Shown here in pieces: positions 35,892 through 48,903 of a stretch of DNA of 64,000 nt; position 1 is the first letter of the stretch; each line of letters opens with the position of its first letter. Both the position numbers and the translations under genes were made by a program. The stretch is from positions 22,942,302 through 23,006,301 of the forward strand of contig NC_045143.1 of NCBI RefSeq assembly GCF_008831285.2, given 5' to 3'. The notes under the pieces were generated by a model that did not search any database, was not told where the DNA came from, and saw only the letters and a list, made by a program, of their open reading frames with translations. The stretch comes from Nymphaea colorata (Eukaryota > Streptophyta > Magnoliopsida > Nymphaeales > Nymphaeaceae).

Positions 35892-36720
35892 TCTTTTTTT
35901 AATAGCTTAGTCATGGTCGTAGCTATTTTTGAAAATTCTCGTATAAACCTGCAATGATATCTTGTTAATCCCAAAAAGCTTTCAACCTCAATTGCATTGC
36001 ACGGCGTCTTCCAGCCTTGTATAGTCGACACCTTAGCCGGATCAACGGAAATTTCATCCTTCCAGATCACATGATCAAGTAAGTTTACCATCTCTAGCCA
36101 AATTTCATATTTTGAGTATTTGGCATATAACTTATGCTTGCGCAAAAGACCCAACACACTCCTTAAGTGATCTCTATGCTCTGTCTTACTATCTGAGTAC
36201 ACCAAAATACCATGCACAAAAACAATCACAAACCGATCCAGTTAGTCTTGAAAACCCGATTCATGAGGTCCATAAACGCTGCAGGATTATTGGTCAACCC
36301 AAAATGTGTGACCCTCAATTCATAGTGCCCACATCTAGTTCGAAAAAACAGTCTTAGAAACATTTTCCTCTCATATCAAGAGTTGATAATAACATGTCCT
36401 CATATCGATCTTGGAGAATACCTTTGCATTCTTGAGTTGATCAAACAAGTCTTCAATCCTAGGAAGCGGATACTTATTCTTGATGATGACTTGATTCAAC
36501 ATGCGGTAATCTATACACAAGCGCATTGTTCCATCCCTCTTCTTAACAAACAATAGAAGTGCTCCTTAAGGTGACACACTAGATCAAATGAGGCCCTTGT
36601 CTAAGAGCTCCTGCAGTTGCTTCTTCAATTCTTCTAACTCTGTTGGTGTCATTCGGTATGGTACCTTAGAAATAGGAGTTGTCCCTGATAACAATTCTAT
36701 CTTGAATTCAACTTTTCGTG
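35888..36720 (-). pseudogene. Tekay reverse transcriptase, catalytic motif lost
   Basis: The N part lies at about 36550-36720 ([10 protein letters not shown]-type and PISK-like segments). The fingers/palm start at 36371-36553: [20 protein letters not shown] and [12 protein letters not shown]. The palm continues at 35888-36229. The normal FIDDILVYS catalytic box reads FVHGILVYS, so both catalytic aspartates are gone. The interval 36230-36370 is frame-broken. This enzyme cannot work. Confidence 0.88.
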
Positions 36721-36729
36721 TTGGACGTA

Positions 36730-37614
36730 AACTCGATAGCTCTTCCGAAAACACATCGGGCTACTCACTCACAATAGCAACATCTCTAACTTCACTAGTT
36801 CAGTCTCACTAGTTAGTCAACACATTGACCAAGAATGCAACATTCTCACTTTCTAGCGATTGTTTAGCCTTTAGTACAGACACCAATATCTTATCGGTTT
36901 GACTGGCTTTTCATGCTTGGAATTCCACTGGTTTCATCTCATTCATCCACAATTATATCTGCTTCTCTCTGCAATCTATATTGGCACAATGTGTGCATAG
37001 CCAATCCATACTCAAAATGACATCAAACTCATTAAAACTTATGAATTACCAACTGTGCAGGTAAGTGAAATGGGTGGGTCTCCACGTCCACCGTTTGGCA
37101 TAACCTTTCAACAAATATAAAATATAGTTAACTTTGTCACATTCTAGCATCTTGAGGAGCTCACAGATGCGTTCACCCTCTTCAATTCATTCATCTGCCT
37201 TGATAGGGTTTGGGCACCCACACTAGTCTTGGTGTACTGTTGCCATGACATACTATCATCCAATAGGGTATGCCCATCAGAATGGGCCGAACTTAGCTCT
37301 CCTTGTGCCTCTGTAGCCGACCCAGCTCACTTCCTACCCCAACATTGGTACTCCAACTGTACACACAAGAACCCTCATTCTCAAATAAGGTCTACGACCA
37401 ATCTTTTAAATCAAATCACAAACGTGTATCAGCACAATGTTTCAAAACATCAATCACTCAAAACAACAATCATCTTCTGTACATATACCTTATTGAAAGA
37501 TTAAAACTACAATAAAAGTTCAATCAAGTAAACGCGTACCTAGGTAATACGACTTCACAGATAGGCTTTAACGTACATCCATAGTGGGGTTTGCCATAAC
37601 TCTAATACTAAAGC
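36730..37614 (-). pseudogene. Tekay protease/gag remnant and primer-binding site
   Basis: Near 36950-37030 the minus strand reads EFDVILSMDWLCTH, the spacer segment that follows the aspartic protease (usually FDVILGMDWL). The stretch to 37590 has no clear gag or zinc knuckle, so most of gag is deleted. The complement of 37599-37610 is a tRNA-Met primer site differing at three positions, all of the type produced by cytosine deamination. Confidence 0.65.
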
Positions 37615-40600
37615 TGTCACACCCCAACATTTTGACCCTCAAACAATTTTTTTTTCTAAACATAAAGCATTTGGGTGCGACTACACAAAAATTCAAAAAA
37701 AAAAAGAGCTATGTCATTCGAAACAAAGAAACAAACTTTCATTTATATAGCAATTTCAATTCATACAAAATCACATCTATGTGTATGACAAAAATACCCC
37801 AAACCACAACTTTGATGCCTAACAAAAATTAGACATCAAAGAGACCAATCCATGACGCGTCGGCACTACCAAAGACCCAAAACCTTCCCAATAGTATGTG
37901 AGTGAAGTCATCTGATCAACCTGTTGCCCCGGGTCTACCAAAACCTGAAAAAAGAAACAACTGAAGGTTTAGCTTTCGCAGTATGACAACAAGTCAGGAA
38001 AATCCCAAACCCTCTTAGACATGACTCAAATATGATAATATACAATCATAAAATAGATCATCATCATGTCGTGTCAGGGCATAGTCACGTCGTTTGCCAA
38101 GAAGGCCCCTCACATAGACTACGACATGTAAATGCCACTCAATGGCCAAGATAACACCATTTCGATTCACACACACATCAATCACATACACTTCAATCAT
38201 AAACTTTCATTCATATACTTTTCATTTCATTAACTTCAGTGAACTGACAATTCCTGTGGGTGCAAACATAGGCACATGCGGCCCATAGTTGAGAGACAAC
38301 CCCCATGGTGGCCCAGAACAGTATGGATCCATTCACCCGCTGCAGCGGTAGAGCACTCATCCATGGATGTGTGAATTCCAATGAGAGATACTCAGCCTTC
38401 CCTAGGACACCCAGGTTGGGAAGGCGGGAGCCCAACGCTCCAAGCACATCACACAACAATATCCTGGGGCCTTGCACTGCCTGCGCTCCGAATAGGCGAG
38501 ACCAATGGTGGAAGCGGGACGTCTTCCTAACACATAGCCACATCCCACCGGCCTCTCATATCTTATTCTTTCATTATTATCATTATAATTGCACATTCAC
38601 AAAATGACTGGCTAGCTCATGAGGTTGGTACACTTCACAAGTGCACCCACACCTCCAATTGCCTTCACACGAGGGCCACACATAACATTACATTCTTAGC
38701 TAGCCGTCATATAGTACGGGTACAACTACCCTCCAATTCATTCATTTGCATCATTGCCCGCGACAATGCATATGCAACAATCCACAGTATTCACATTCAT
38801 AAGCACTCACATCTTATCAAACACATCGTTCACATTTTTCAAAACTTAGCCAAATCCTGGAGAGTAGTTTTGATCCATGATGGCTCGTAGTTGTCCTACG
38901 CAATTATCATTCTATGATGCTCTCTAATGCACAATCGGGGTCGAGGAGACACTCGACTCGATACCCCACCTCATCTGTCATAAACAGTTATCAATTCTAG
39001 CATGTACATGTAAATGCGTAACAATTTTCAAAACTAGCTTCTAATAGTTTTTCAAAACAAAACTTGTCACATGACAAATCATTCACAACATGACTGGCTA
39101 GCTCATGAGGTTGGTTCACTTCACAAGTGCACCCACACCTCCAATTGCCTTCATATGAGGGCTACACACAACATTAACAGTCTTAGCAAGCCGTCATAAC
39201 AATACGGGTACAACTACCTTTCACTCCATTCATTTGCATCATTGCTCATGGCAATGCATATGCAACAATTCGCAACATACACAATCACACCCGTCAGTCA
39301 CATCTTTCAAAACTTAGCCAAACCATGAAGAGTAGTCTCGATCTGTGATTGGCTCGTAGCTGTCCTAGGTAATTATCATACTATGATGCTTTCTAATGCA
39401 TGCTTGGGGTCGAGAAGACACTCGACTCGATACTTCACCTCATCTGTCCTACGCAGTTATCAATTCTAGCATGCACATGAAATTGCGTAGTCATTTAACA
39501 AAACACAAAACTAATCACATACATTCATTCAAACACATTACAATCATATAATCACATCACAATCCGAGGATCCAACGATCCTGAAACACACATTCACAAA
39601 TAGGCCCCAGGTAGGGATTTGCCTAGAATGCCACCATACCTGTCGCGCGTCCACTAAACACCTCGAACTACAACCCACGTTGCTCAAGGCCTATTTGACG
39701 TGCCCGGTGTACCTGCAAACATAATCAAATGGTAAGTTCTCTACTCGTTTCGCTTTACAATGTATACAAATAGAAAATATAACAAGTGAGGCATGTCATC
39801 GCCTCAAGAGGATGTCAACGGGTAGTGTCAACGTAGAAACCCTCCAATAGGTCTCCTCTCAACTTCTTGACATTGTCACCAATCGTCATAACTCAATGCT
39901 TCAATCAATCCAACATTAACACATTTCTTATTTGCTTTATATAGTCGAGGCGTCAACCCACTAGTACATTAACGTACATATTCTTTCCCCAAATAACGCC
40001 AAGATACACCCGTACACAAAAGCATGCACCATGTGCTCACTAAGACAGATCTAAAACTTCTCACCCACGTCCAAAACTCTACCATGTTTCTAAATAGCTT
40101 CGAAAATTAACACATCAAGTTTAAAAGATCAATATAGGCATGAATCATCGCTTGTCCAACATCATCCTAAACTTTTCCTAAAAAGCAACATCACTAATAT
40201 GCATTCCAAATCATCAAATCAAGAGTCTTGCATGCTCAAATAATAATTATATGTGTTACAACAAAAAATACACAACAAAATAGGCTCAATTACGCCTTGC
40301 TCACCCCAATTCAAGAGTCTGAAATGTTGCAATCCTCCTGGCAGCCACCCCACGAGTTTGAAAGGCCCCCAAACGGCTAAAATCCCACAATGCCGCCACC
40401 ACCAACGCATTCACATCACTACTATGAGGGAAAAGATGCGTCCCCAAGCTGCAAATTGACCAACAAACCACGATAGAGTCAAAATCGACGAAAATGGGCC
40501 TCAAGAGAGGGGTTCGGCTGAGAGGGATTGGTTCAATTGGGTGAGGCAGGGAACAACAAGGGAGAGGGAAGTTGGAAATGGGAGAGAGCATGAGAGGTGT

Positions 40601-41069
40601 GAGTGGGAGGAGGCTGACCGTAAGGAGAGAGAGTGCAGTGAGAGAAAAGAGAGCAAGAGAGAATGCAAAGAAAGAGGACGTGAAGAGGAGAGTGCAGCAG
40701 AGAGAGAGTGTGCAAGGATGCGTAGGAGGAAGAGGGAGATAATATGAGGAGAAAGAGAGAACGCTGCAGAGAGGGGAGGATGCGCAGGAGGGACAGGGAG
40801 GGGAGAGGCAGACGGAGAGGGCGAGAGAGCTTACCAACGAGCTGCCGCTGTTGCTGCTGCCTGTCCAGCCACCTCCACTCCCACACCGTCCGCCCACTTC
40901 TTGGTGCGGTGTTAGTAGAGGAAAAGTCGAAGAAGGAGAAGAAGAAGACACTGAAGAAGGCGAGGCAGAAAAGCTCCCTCGCGCGATGGGCTCCCTTCCA
41001 CGAGTGGAGCTTGGGTCTGGATCTGGACCCGACCCGACCCGATCCGACCTGCTCAAATAAAACGTTACA
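37615..41069 (-). repeat. 5' LTR of the Tekay-like element (3455 bp)
   Basis: Same architecture as the 3' LTR, with the 486-bp blocks starting at 38604 and 39090. On the minus strand it opens TGTAACGTTTTATTTGAGC and should contain the promoter. Open frames inside it (for example at 40301-41164) are CT-rich LTR sequence, not genes. Confidence 0.9.
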
Positions 41070-41239
41070 CCCAGCCTTAGATGAAAGAGGACACCCGCAT
41101 CTTCTATTACTTCATCAAGCCAGAGAGGAGCCCAACGGCATATTCTAAAGTGTGGATATGTCATTATCTCTGTATTTTACACATCAGTCATGTTTCTGTG
41201 TTTATAATTGGATAATGTTTTTATATATGAAGTTCATGT

Positions 41240-42960
<1,721 letters not shown>

Positions 42961-43130
42961 ACCTATCTTTCGTTCGGTCTGAAACCTAAATAATACTAAG
43001 TTGAATTCTTTCTATAGGTATTATTAGTTCTTATTACGACGTTACGTCACAATGATCACATATGAATACAGTAAGGCTTAGAAACCTCTCCAACTAAAGT
43101 AGTAACTCATAATCTAATTCAGATGTTACA

Positions 43131-45440
43131 ATCTTACCCCTTTTAATAAAATTTAGTTTTCGAAATTTATGTCTGTGTAAACAGGAGGGGATAATGTTTC
43201 TACATATTATCTTTTAGCTTTCAAGTAATGTCAGTGGACCTATGGTGCTGCCATTCAACTGTTACTAATGATATTCTCTTTTTTCTCAATGTGTTCCTAC
43301 TCATCAACCATGCAAAATTAGTTGTTCTACATATGTCAAATATTCTCAAACTTCTAAATCATGACAGCTGATGATATGACTGAGATCTGGTACTGTGGTA
43401 CATACTTTCACAGTAGTTGAAGCATGAAAGACGTCATGAACTTGAGAGTACTGTGGTGGCATTGCTAGTTAGTGCATTGTTTTACCAATTTTTTCTAGAA
43501 TTTTGAAAGGTCCAATAAATCTGAGATTCAATTTGCCCTTTTTTCCAAATCTGAAAATTCCTTTAATTAGGGACATATAAAAATACATAGTCACCAATTT
43601 CAAAATTCATGGGTCGTTGTCTTCTGGTAGCGTAACTTTTTTTGATGATCCTATGCAACTGATAATTTGTTTTGTATCATCTTGATTTGACCAGCATAGT
43701 AATGTAGAACTAGAGGATATTTCAATTTTTCTATCACCAATTTCATTCTAGTATATGATTGATCGGTATGAACGTTTATATCAACCTTCAAAAGGTGTCA
43801 TGTCAATAGTAGAAGGTTAGCTATTGTTGTAGGTGAACTCCGCTAGTTTTACATGTTTGTCTCATTTTCCCTTTCATTCTAGAGAGTGTGCCCGTGACAT
43901 ATCTTGTAAGGTTAAAATCATCCTCTCGGTTTGTCCAATGCTAGTTGAAGAACTTTCCAAAAACAAGAGGTGAATCTAAGATCCCTTTCTGAAATATTGT
44001 ATGTGGCACACCATGAAATCAAATTATCTCATCAATGTACAATTCAGCCAAAGATTCTAATGACCAATTAACTCTTATGGGAGAAAGTGAAGGGATGTTC
44101 TTAATCGGTCAATAATGGCCCAAATAGTGTCATGTTGTTTTCTAGTCCTTGACAATCATATGATGAAGTCCATCATTATATCCTCTTATTTACATAGAGG
44201 AGTCTCAATTGGCTGCCACAATCCTTTAGGCTTTTGATATACTGCTTTTGTTCCCTCTTTAGAAGCATAGTCATAGGGATGTATAAATCTTCTATGGTCA
44301 CCAGCTAATCCAAGGAAGGCTCTCACTTGGTAATACTAATAGGGGTCTTCTATTTTTGGACTGTATCAACTTTAACTGAATCTACTATAATACCTTCACT
44401 ATAAATAATGAGTCCCATTAAGCTTTGCTTGCACAGTCGAAGGTTCCACTTTGAAAATTTTGCATATAATTTGTGTTGTCAAAGAATTTTCAATACCTTT
44501 TTCAAATGTTCCATGTGCTCTTCTTGAACGAATAAGTAAATTAATACATCATCAATAAACACAATGACAAACTAATCAAAAAAAAATTTGAACACTTTGT
44601 TCATTAAGTCCATAAACACAATAGGTGCATTAGTCAACACAAAGGAAAGAACACAAAACTCATAATGTCCATACCACATTTGAAATGCAGTCTTAAGGGT
44701 ATCCTCTTCAATTCTTAGTTCGTAATACCCCGATCTAAGGTCAATTTTAAAAAGTACGCGCGTTCTTTAGCTGATCGAACCAACCTTCAATTTGGGAGAG
44801 GAGATACTTATTCTTGATGGTCACTTGATTTAACATCTGATAACCAATGCATAACGGAGATGACCCATCATCCTTCTTTACAAATAACATGTACGCCCCA
44901 AAGTGATACACTAAGTCGTATATATCCCTTGTTGATAAACTTTTGCAACTGTTTCTTTAATTCTTCTGGTTCAATTGGTGTCATTTTATAAGGTGGTTTT
45001 GAAATTGGAGCAGTATCAGGTACCAAGTCAATAGTAAACTCAATCTCTTGCAACCATAGGAATTCCAAGAGGTCTTCTGAAAATACATCCGTAAACTCAC
45101 GAACCATTGAAATTCGGTCTATCTTTGGTGTTTCAATTTCATTCGAAGTCACAATGGATGAGATAGACCGTATCATAACCCTTTATATTTTCTTACGTCA
45201 ACAAATTGGCTATAGCTATTTCTGATGCGCTTTCACAAGTATGTGTTTAGAATACTATAGCGTTAGAGCCATTGGCCCACACAGTAATCCTCTTTCCATG
45301 ACAACCAATGAATGCATCACACTTACTCATCCAGTCATCCTCAAATTTATATCAAATCTGTCTAGATCAATAGTTATAAGATTTGTAGGAAATTTACTTT
45401 CTAAAATTCTACAAGGTCAATCTAGCCTCCTCGCTGATGG
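43131..45440 (-). pseudogene. Degenerate Ty3/gypsy pol remnant
   Basis: The best preserved part is 44868-45176: VREFTDVFSEDL, then FTIDLVPDTAPISKPPYK and [18 protein letters not shown], the start of the RT domain ending at a KEG-stop. Integrase- and RT-like segments occur further left in broken frames. To the right, near 45280-45330, the complement reads CDAFIGCHGKRI, the protease-RT spacer. The RNase H part seems deleted near 44250. It is more decayed than the 33.8-37.6 kb element. Confidence 0.75.
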
Positions 45441-45747
45441 CCCTCATCTCTTTTTTGGCCATCACTAGTTCTTTTCGATATCTTGCCCAGATCGATGCTG
45501 GCATACCGAGACATTCTTCACTGAAGTAAAACTTTGCATGTGTAATGTACACACATTAATATACATGTATACTACAACTATGTGAAAGATATAATTTCTG
45601 GACATATATTGAGGTAACTTTAATGCTTTTTCTTCTTTCCTTTTCTCCAGAATTTTGAACATTCTTCCTTACTATACTTTTGTATCATTCTCCATCATTC
45701 GAGTTGGAGTTAGGATCATTGAACCTTCATGTAGGTAGTTTTTAGAC

Positions 45748-46049
45748 GAAGTCTGGGCATTGGGCCCAGGCCCGGGCCCAAAAACCGTCCCAGGCCAGTT
45801 CGATGGGGCCCGTTTAAAATTTTTATATTATTTTTATTTAATAACAATATATATTTTATTATTAAAATGTATTTTATATATTCAATATTTATTATTATTT
45901 ATTTATTTGTTTTATTTTAATCTGGTCGGGCAGAGCTAGGCCCGAGCTCGGGTTTCAGGCATTGAGCCCAGCCTGGGCTTGGGTTTCGGGTGTGGGGCCA
46001 GCCCGGGATTGACTCTTATCGGGCCGTGCCGGCTCGATGCCCAAGCATA
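45748..46049. mobile_element. Short GC-end hAT-like element (about 0.3 kb)
   Basis: Left end AGTCTGGGCATTGGGCCCAGG; right end, inward on the complement, GCTTGGGCATCGAGCCGG. Both ends are rich in GGGCCCGG, with a very AT-rich centre (45830-45915). End sequences match the family at 29273 and 47690. No convincing 8-bp target duplication was found, so the edges are estimates. Confidence 0.6.
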
Positions 46050-47689
46050 GATAGAAAAATGATAATGTGTGTGTATCATCACTGGACGTAGGTCCAGTTC
46101 AGCTCTAATGATAATGTTTAGGTTGTAGTTCAAAAGGGTCAGGAGATATAATAATACAACTAACTGAAGATATTTTGATGGGAGCAGGGAATGGAATCCC
46201 TCACTTGGCCATCTGTGAACCTGGGGATAGAGAAGATAGCGTGTTCCAATCAATTGGATTATCGACAATAGGTCGCTTTCCCTTATCTACATGCTCCAAA
46301 AGTTAGTCTATCGATTTTTTTCGACGTGCTAGTGAACCAGAAGACTCACTTTCAATCACAAAGTAATCAAATCACATTAGTAACAACAATGAAAGGAAAT
46401 AAAAATTTCAAAGGTGCACTCGCCTGAGTAAATTATATGATGCCACCCATTTCCTTTACATATTTAGGGTAGAGCTTTTTGCAGCTTACAGTTCCAAAGA
46501 ACCAAGTCACTGGGAACTGGCATTTTTTGCGTCACCACCACCATGACTCCAAGTTTATTGAGCTCAACTGCATTATATCTAAATAACTTCATCCCGCTTT
46601 TCCCCTGCCTCACATCGGGGATGAGCTCCTTTTAAGTGGGCAGGAGAAGGAGCAATTCTATATAACAATTCCAACATTCACGGAATGACTCGCTATCTCG
46701 GATCTCTGCAGACCTGCACCACCCAACTTGACCCCTTTTATGTTTTACAGTTGGGTTAGTCACCAAGCCGCTATCTTGGAAATAAAACCGGCCCTACAGC
46801 AAAATGAAAGCAATAAGCAAACATACCATAAAATAAAATAACCAACTCATTTTCAACCAAAACATTGCATGACAGCAATTTCATATTAGAAAACATTACC
46901 CCTTTTTTTTGGTTAACACCTCAGAGCTAAAACACAGGCCTATCATCGAACAACATTGCACTCAAAAGTCAATCACAAGCTTGTATAATTAACATAGCTC
47001 AAGTCCCATGTCTAAGTATTCCACACACCTTCAAGTTCAATTGCATCTGAATAGCATACATGTATGCATATATTTTTTCAAACAATTTGGACTAGGTTAG
47101 CTAAAGATATTTGCTTAAATCTTGCAACTTGGTTTAAGTCATTGAATCTCAATTTTATTAATGTAAACTAATCAACAAAACACTTGAGTAATCAAATTAT
47201 GCATAATGAACAATAAATTCAAAATAAAACTATGGTTGGTCATTCACTCTCATGGCCTAAAATTAACCCCGGGCATGGCCTAAAACTATGGTTGGTCATT
47301 CACTCTCACGGCTAGGTCTGGGTCCTAGTTGACTATGGTCCAGACATGGTCTTGCCATGGCCAGGCCAAGCTGACCGAGCCCCATGGCCTAGCCTGGTCT
47401 ACAGTTGAGGTCTGTTATATAGCAAACTGGCATGTAAATTGACATGGGTTCCCGTGCAGTATGGACAATTAAGCTACTCAAACACCGTTGGCATAGTCTA
47501 TTCGCTGCTTCTACGAACCACGCTTGTTATGGAGTGCTTTGAAGTTCCAAACGAATTCAGACTTAATCTCATCCACCAGTCTATTTTTCACTAGAATAAC
47601 TGTACAATGCCAGAAATTAGAATTCCTACAATCTAAAACTTTGAAATTTACATTTTTCACCATACCTTTGCTTTCTTCGAGATTTCTAC
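46050..47689. other. Unassigned DNA inside the old gypsy relic
   Basis: AT-rich, with no recognised coding domain. A direct repeat starting TAAAACTATGGTTGGTCATT occurs at 47225 and 47281 (56-bp period), with GC-rich CATGGCC words around it. It may be remains of the relic's gag/leader, but I cannot show this. Confidence 0.4.
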
Positions 47690-48350
47690 TAGGCCTGGGC
47701 GTCCAGCCGGGCTGCCGCCGGGCCGGGCCCAATAACCCGGCCCGATAACCAAACTGGGCTGGGCCGGGTGAGAAGGGCGGCCCGGCGGTGGCCCGGCCCG
47801 GCCAGACTCCCGCTCTCGGGCGGCCTCCGCCCTTCGCTCGCTCCCCTGACCCCTCCCTCTCTCTTCCCGTCTCCCGTCTCCCCCTCCCTCTCCTCCCTCT
47901 CCTTCTCCCTCGCCCTCTCCCTTCGGTCTCCCTCTCCCTCTCTGCTCCCTCTCCCTCTGCTCCATCTCCCTTCCGTCTCCGTCTCCGTCTCCGTCTCCCT
48001 CTCTGAGTCCCTCCCCTCTCCCTTCCGACTCCCTCTCCCTTTCGTCTCCCTCTGCTCCCTCTCCCTTTTCTCTCTCCCTCTCCCTCTCTGAGTCCCTCCC
48101 CTCTCCCTCTCCGCCCCCCGCAGCCCCGCTCCACTCCCACACTGCCTCCGTCCCCTGCGGCCTCTCCGCCTCCGTCCCCCCGCGCCCCGCTCCGTCTCCC
48201 TCTCCTCTCGGCTCCCCCTTCCCGTGTCTCCCTCTTCGCGGCGGGGTGGGCCGGGCTTGACTTTTGGTGGCCAGGCCCGACAAGATTATCGGGCCGGGCC
48301 CGGGCTTCAGGCCCGATGGGCCGACCCGGCCCGGCCCGATGCCCACCCTA
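47690..48350. mobile_element. GC-rich hAT-like non-autonomous element (661 bp)
   Basis: 8-bp flanks ATTTCTAC (47682-47689) and ATTTCTAA (48351-48358) match at seven of eight positions. Left end TAGGCCTGGGCGTCCAGCC; right end, on the complement, TAGGGTGGGCATCGGGCC. The ends are dense in GGGCCGGG. The core 47815-48230 is a CT/CCGTCTCC-rich tract. No transposase. Same end sequences as the elements at 29273 and 45748. Confidence 0.82.
47815..48235. repeat. CT-rich low-complexity tract inside the hAT-like element
   Basis: Imperfect CTCCCTCTCC/CCGTCTCC units. It yields 209- and 229-codon open frames on the minus strand made almost wholly of G, R, E and related residues, with no conserved domain. 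Confidence 0.9.
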
Positions 48351-48903
48351 ATTTCTAATTTCTAATGGTTGTGGCGCACGTGGTGAATGGATTTTCACTA
48401 ACGACAAAACTTTTATCTCTCCTCATTTCTCTCTCCTTTCCTCTGTCTTTTCCTTCAAGCTACCACCGAAAAGGGGCAACAGCCCTTTAACAGCCCTTTA
48501 TATGTTAATTTTAAGTTTTTGGAATATGTTATTATATTTTACATTATTTAAGAATGAAAGGGCGGTAAAAATCATTTATATTTTGAGAGGAGGTTACAAC
48601 AAGTTTAGCTTGGTGACTTAATTCTAGCCTTAGAGGTCTAATCTTTCACTAAATAATGTCTAGTATTTTAAAATGTCATTAACTATGCTTAATCATGATT
48701 AGCATAACTTAATCTAAAACCATTCAATTACTAGTCTATCCCTGGTCATGGTCGTTAATAACAAGCATGTTACTGACCAATGACTGAAATGCCCAAGTCT
48801 CATTTCGCCATGGACGCAAGTGCTTTGTACAATCATGTTACATCACGCCAACACGCCAACACACCAAGTGACCAGCAAAGGCCTATGTTTTGTGAGTGCT
48901 ATG
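48351..48903. other. AT-rich DNA between hAT-like element and solo LTR
   Basis: No recognised gene. It may be part of the old gypsy relic's right LTR or leader, since the same relic appears to continue after the solo LTR at 51486. Confidence 0.35.

Larger units (their letters stand above)
30439..41069 (-). mobile_element. Full-length Tekay/Del-like chromodomain Ty3/gypsy retrotransposon, minus strand
   Basis: LTRs at 30439-33844 (3') and 37615-41069 (5') begin TGTAA and end GGGTGTGACA on the minus strand. A target duplication CCCAG is present at 30434-30438 and 41070-41074. Internal DNA 33845-37614 carries a degenerate tRNA-Met primer-binding site (complement of 37599-37610), RT, RNase H, integrase and a chromodomain-like end, and a purine tract (complement of 33845-33857). 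Most of gag is missing. Chromodomain, pol order and very long LTRs fit the Tekay/Del lineage (established knowledge). The LTR copies differ at many sites, and the polyprotein is broken, so it is old and dead. Confidence 0.92.
29273..41079. mobile_element. hAT-like non-autonomous GC-end element, split by a Tekay retrotransposon
   Basis: The perfect 8-bp duplication GATGAAAG flanks it at 29265-29272 and 41080-41087. The left end reads CAAGCCTGGATCGGGCCGGG; the right end, read inward on the minus strand, is TAAGGCTGGGCATCAGGCC. All but the last five bases lie at 29273-30438; the final CCTTA is at 41075-41079, after the retrotransposon and its second CCCAG. Without the insertion the element is about 1.17 kb. 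Its subterminal regions are dense in GGGCCGGG/CCCGGCCC words and its middle is AT-rich, with no transposase. The 8-bp duplication and short TIRs fit hAT. Confidence 0.88.

Noticed and set aside
40301-41164. 287-codon minus-strand frame in the Tekay 5' LTR
   Set aside because: It lies wholly in the LTR, is Leu/Ser/Pro-rich from CT tracts, and its shorter counterpart in the other LTR (33126-33680) is not conserved as protein.
47511-48346. Overlapping 209- and 229-codon minus-strand open frames
   Set aside because: They are translations of a CT/GA-rich low-complexity tract inside a transposon with an 8-bp duplication. Composition is almost only G, R, E, P and S, with no domain.
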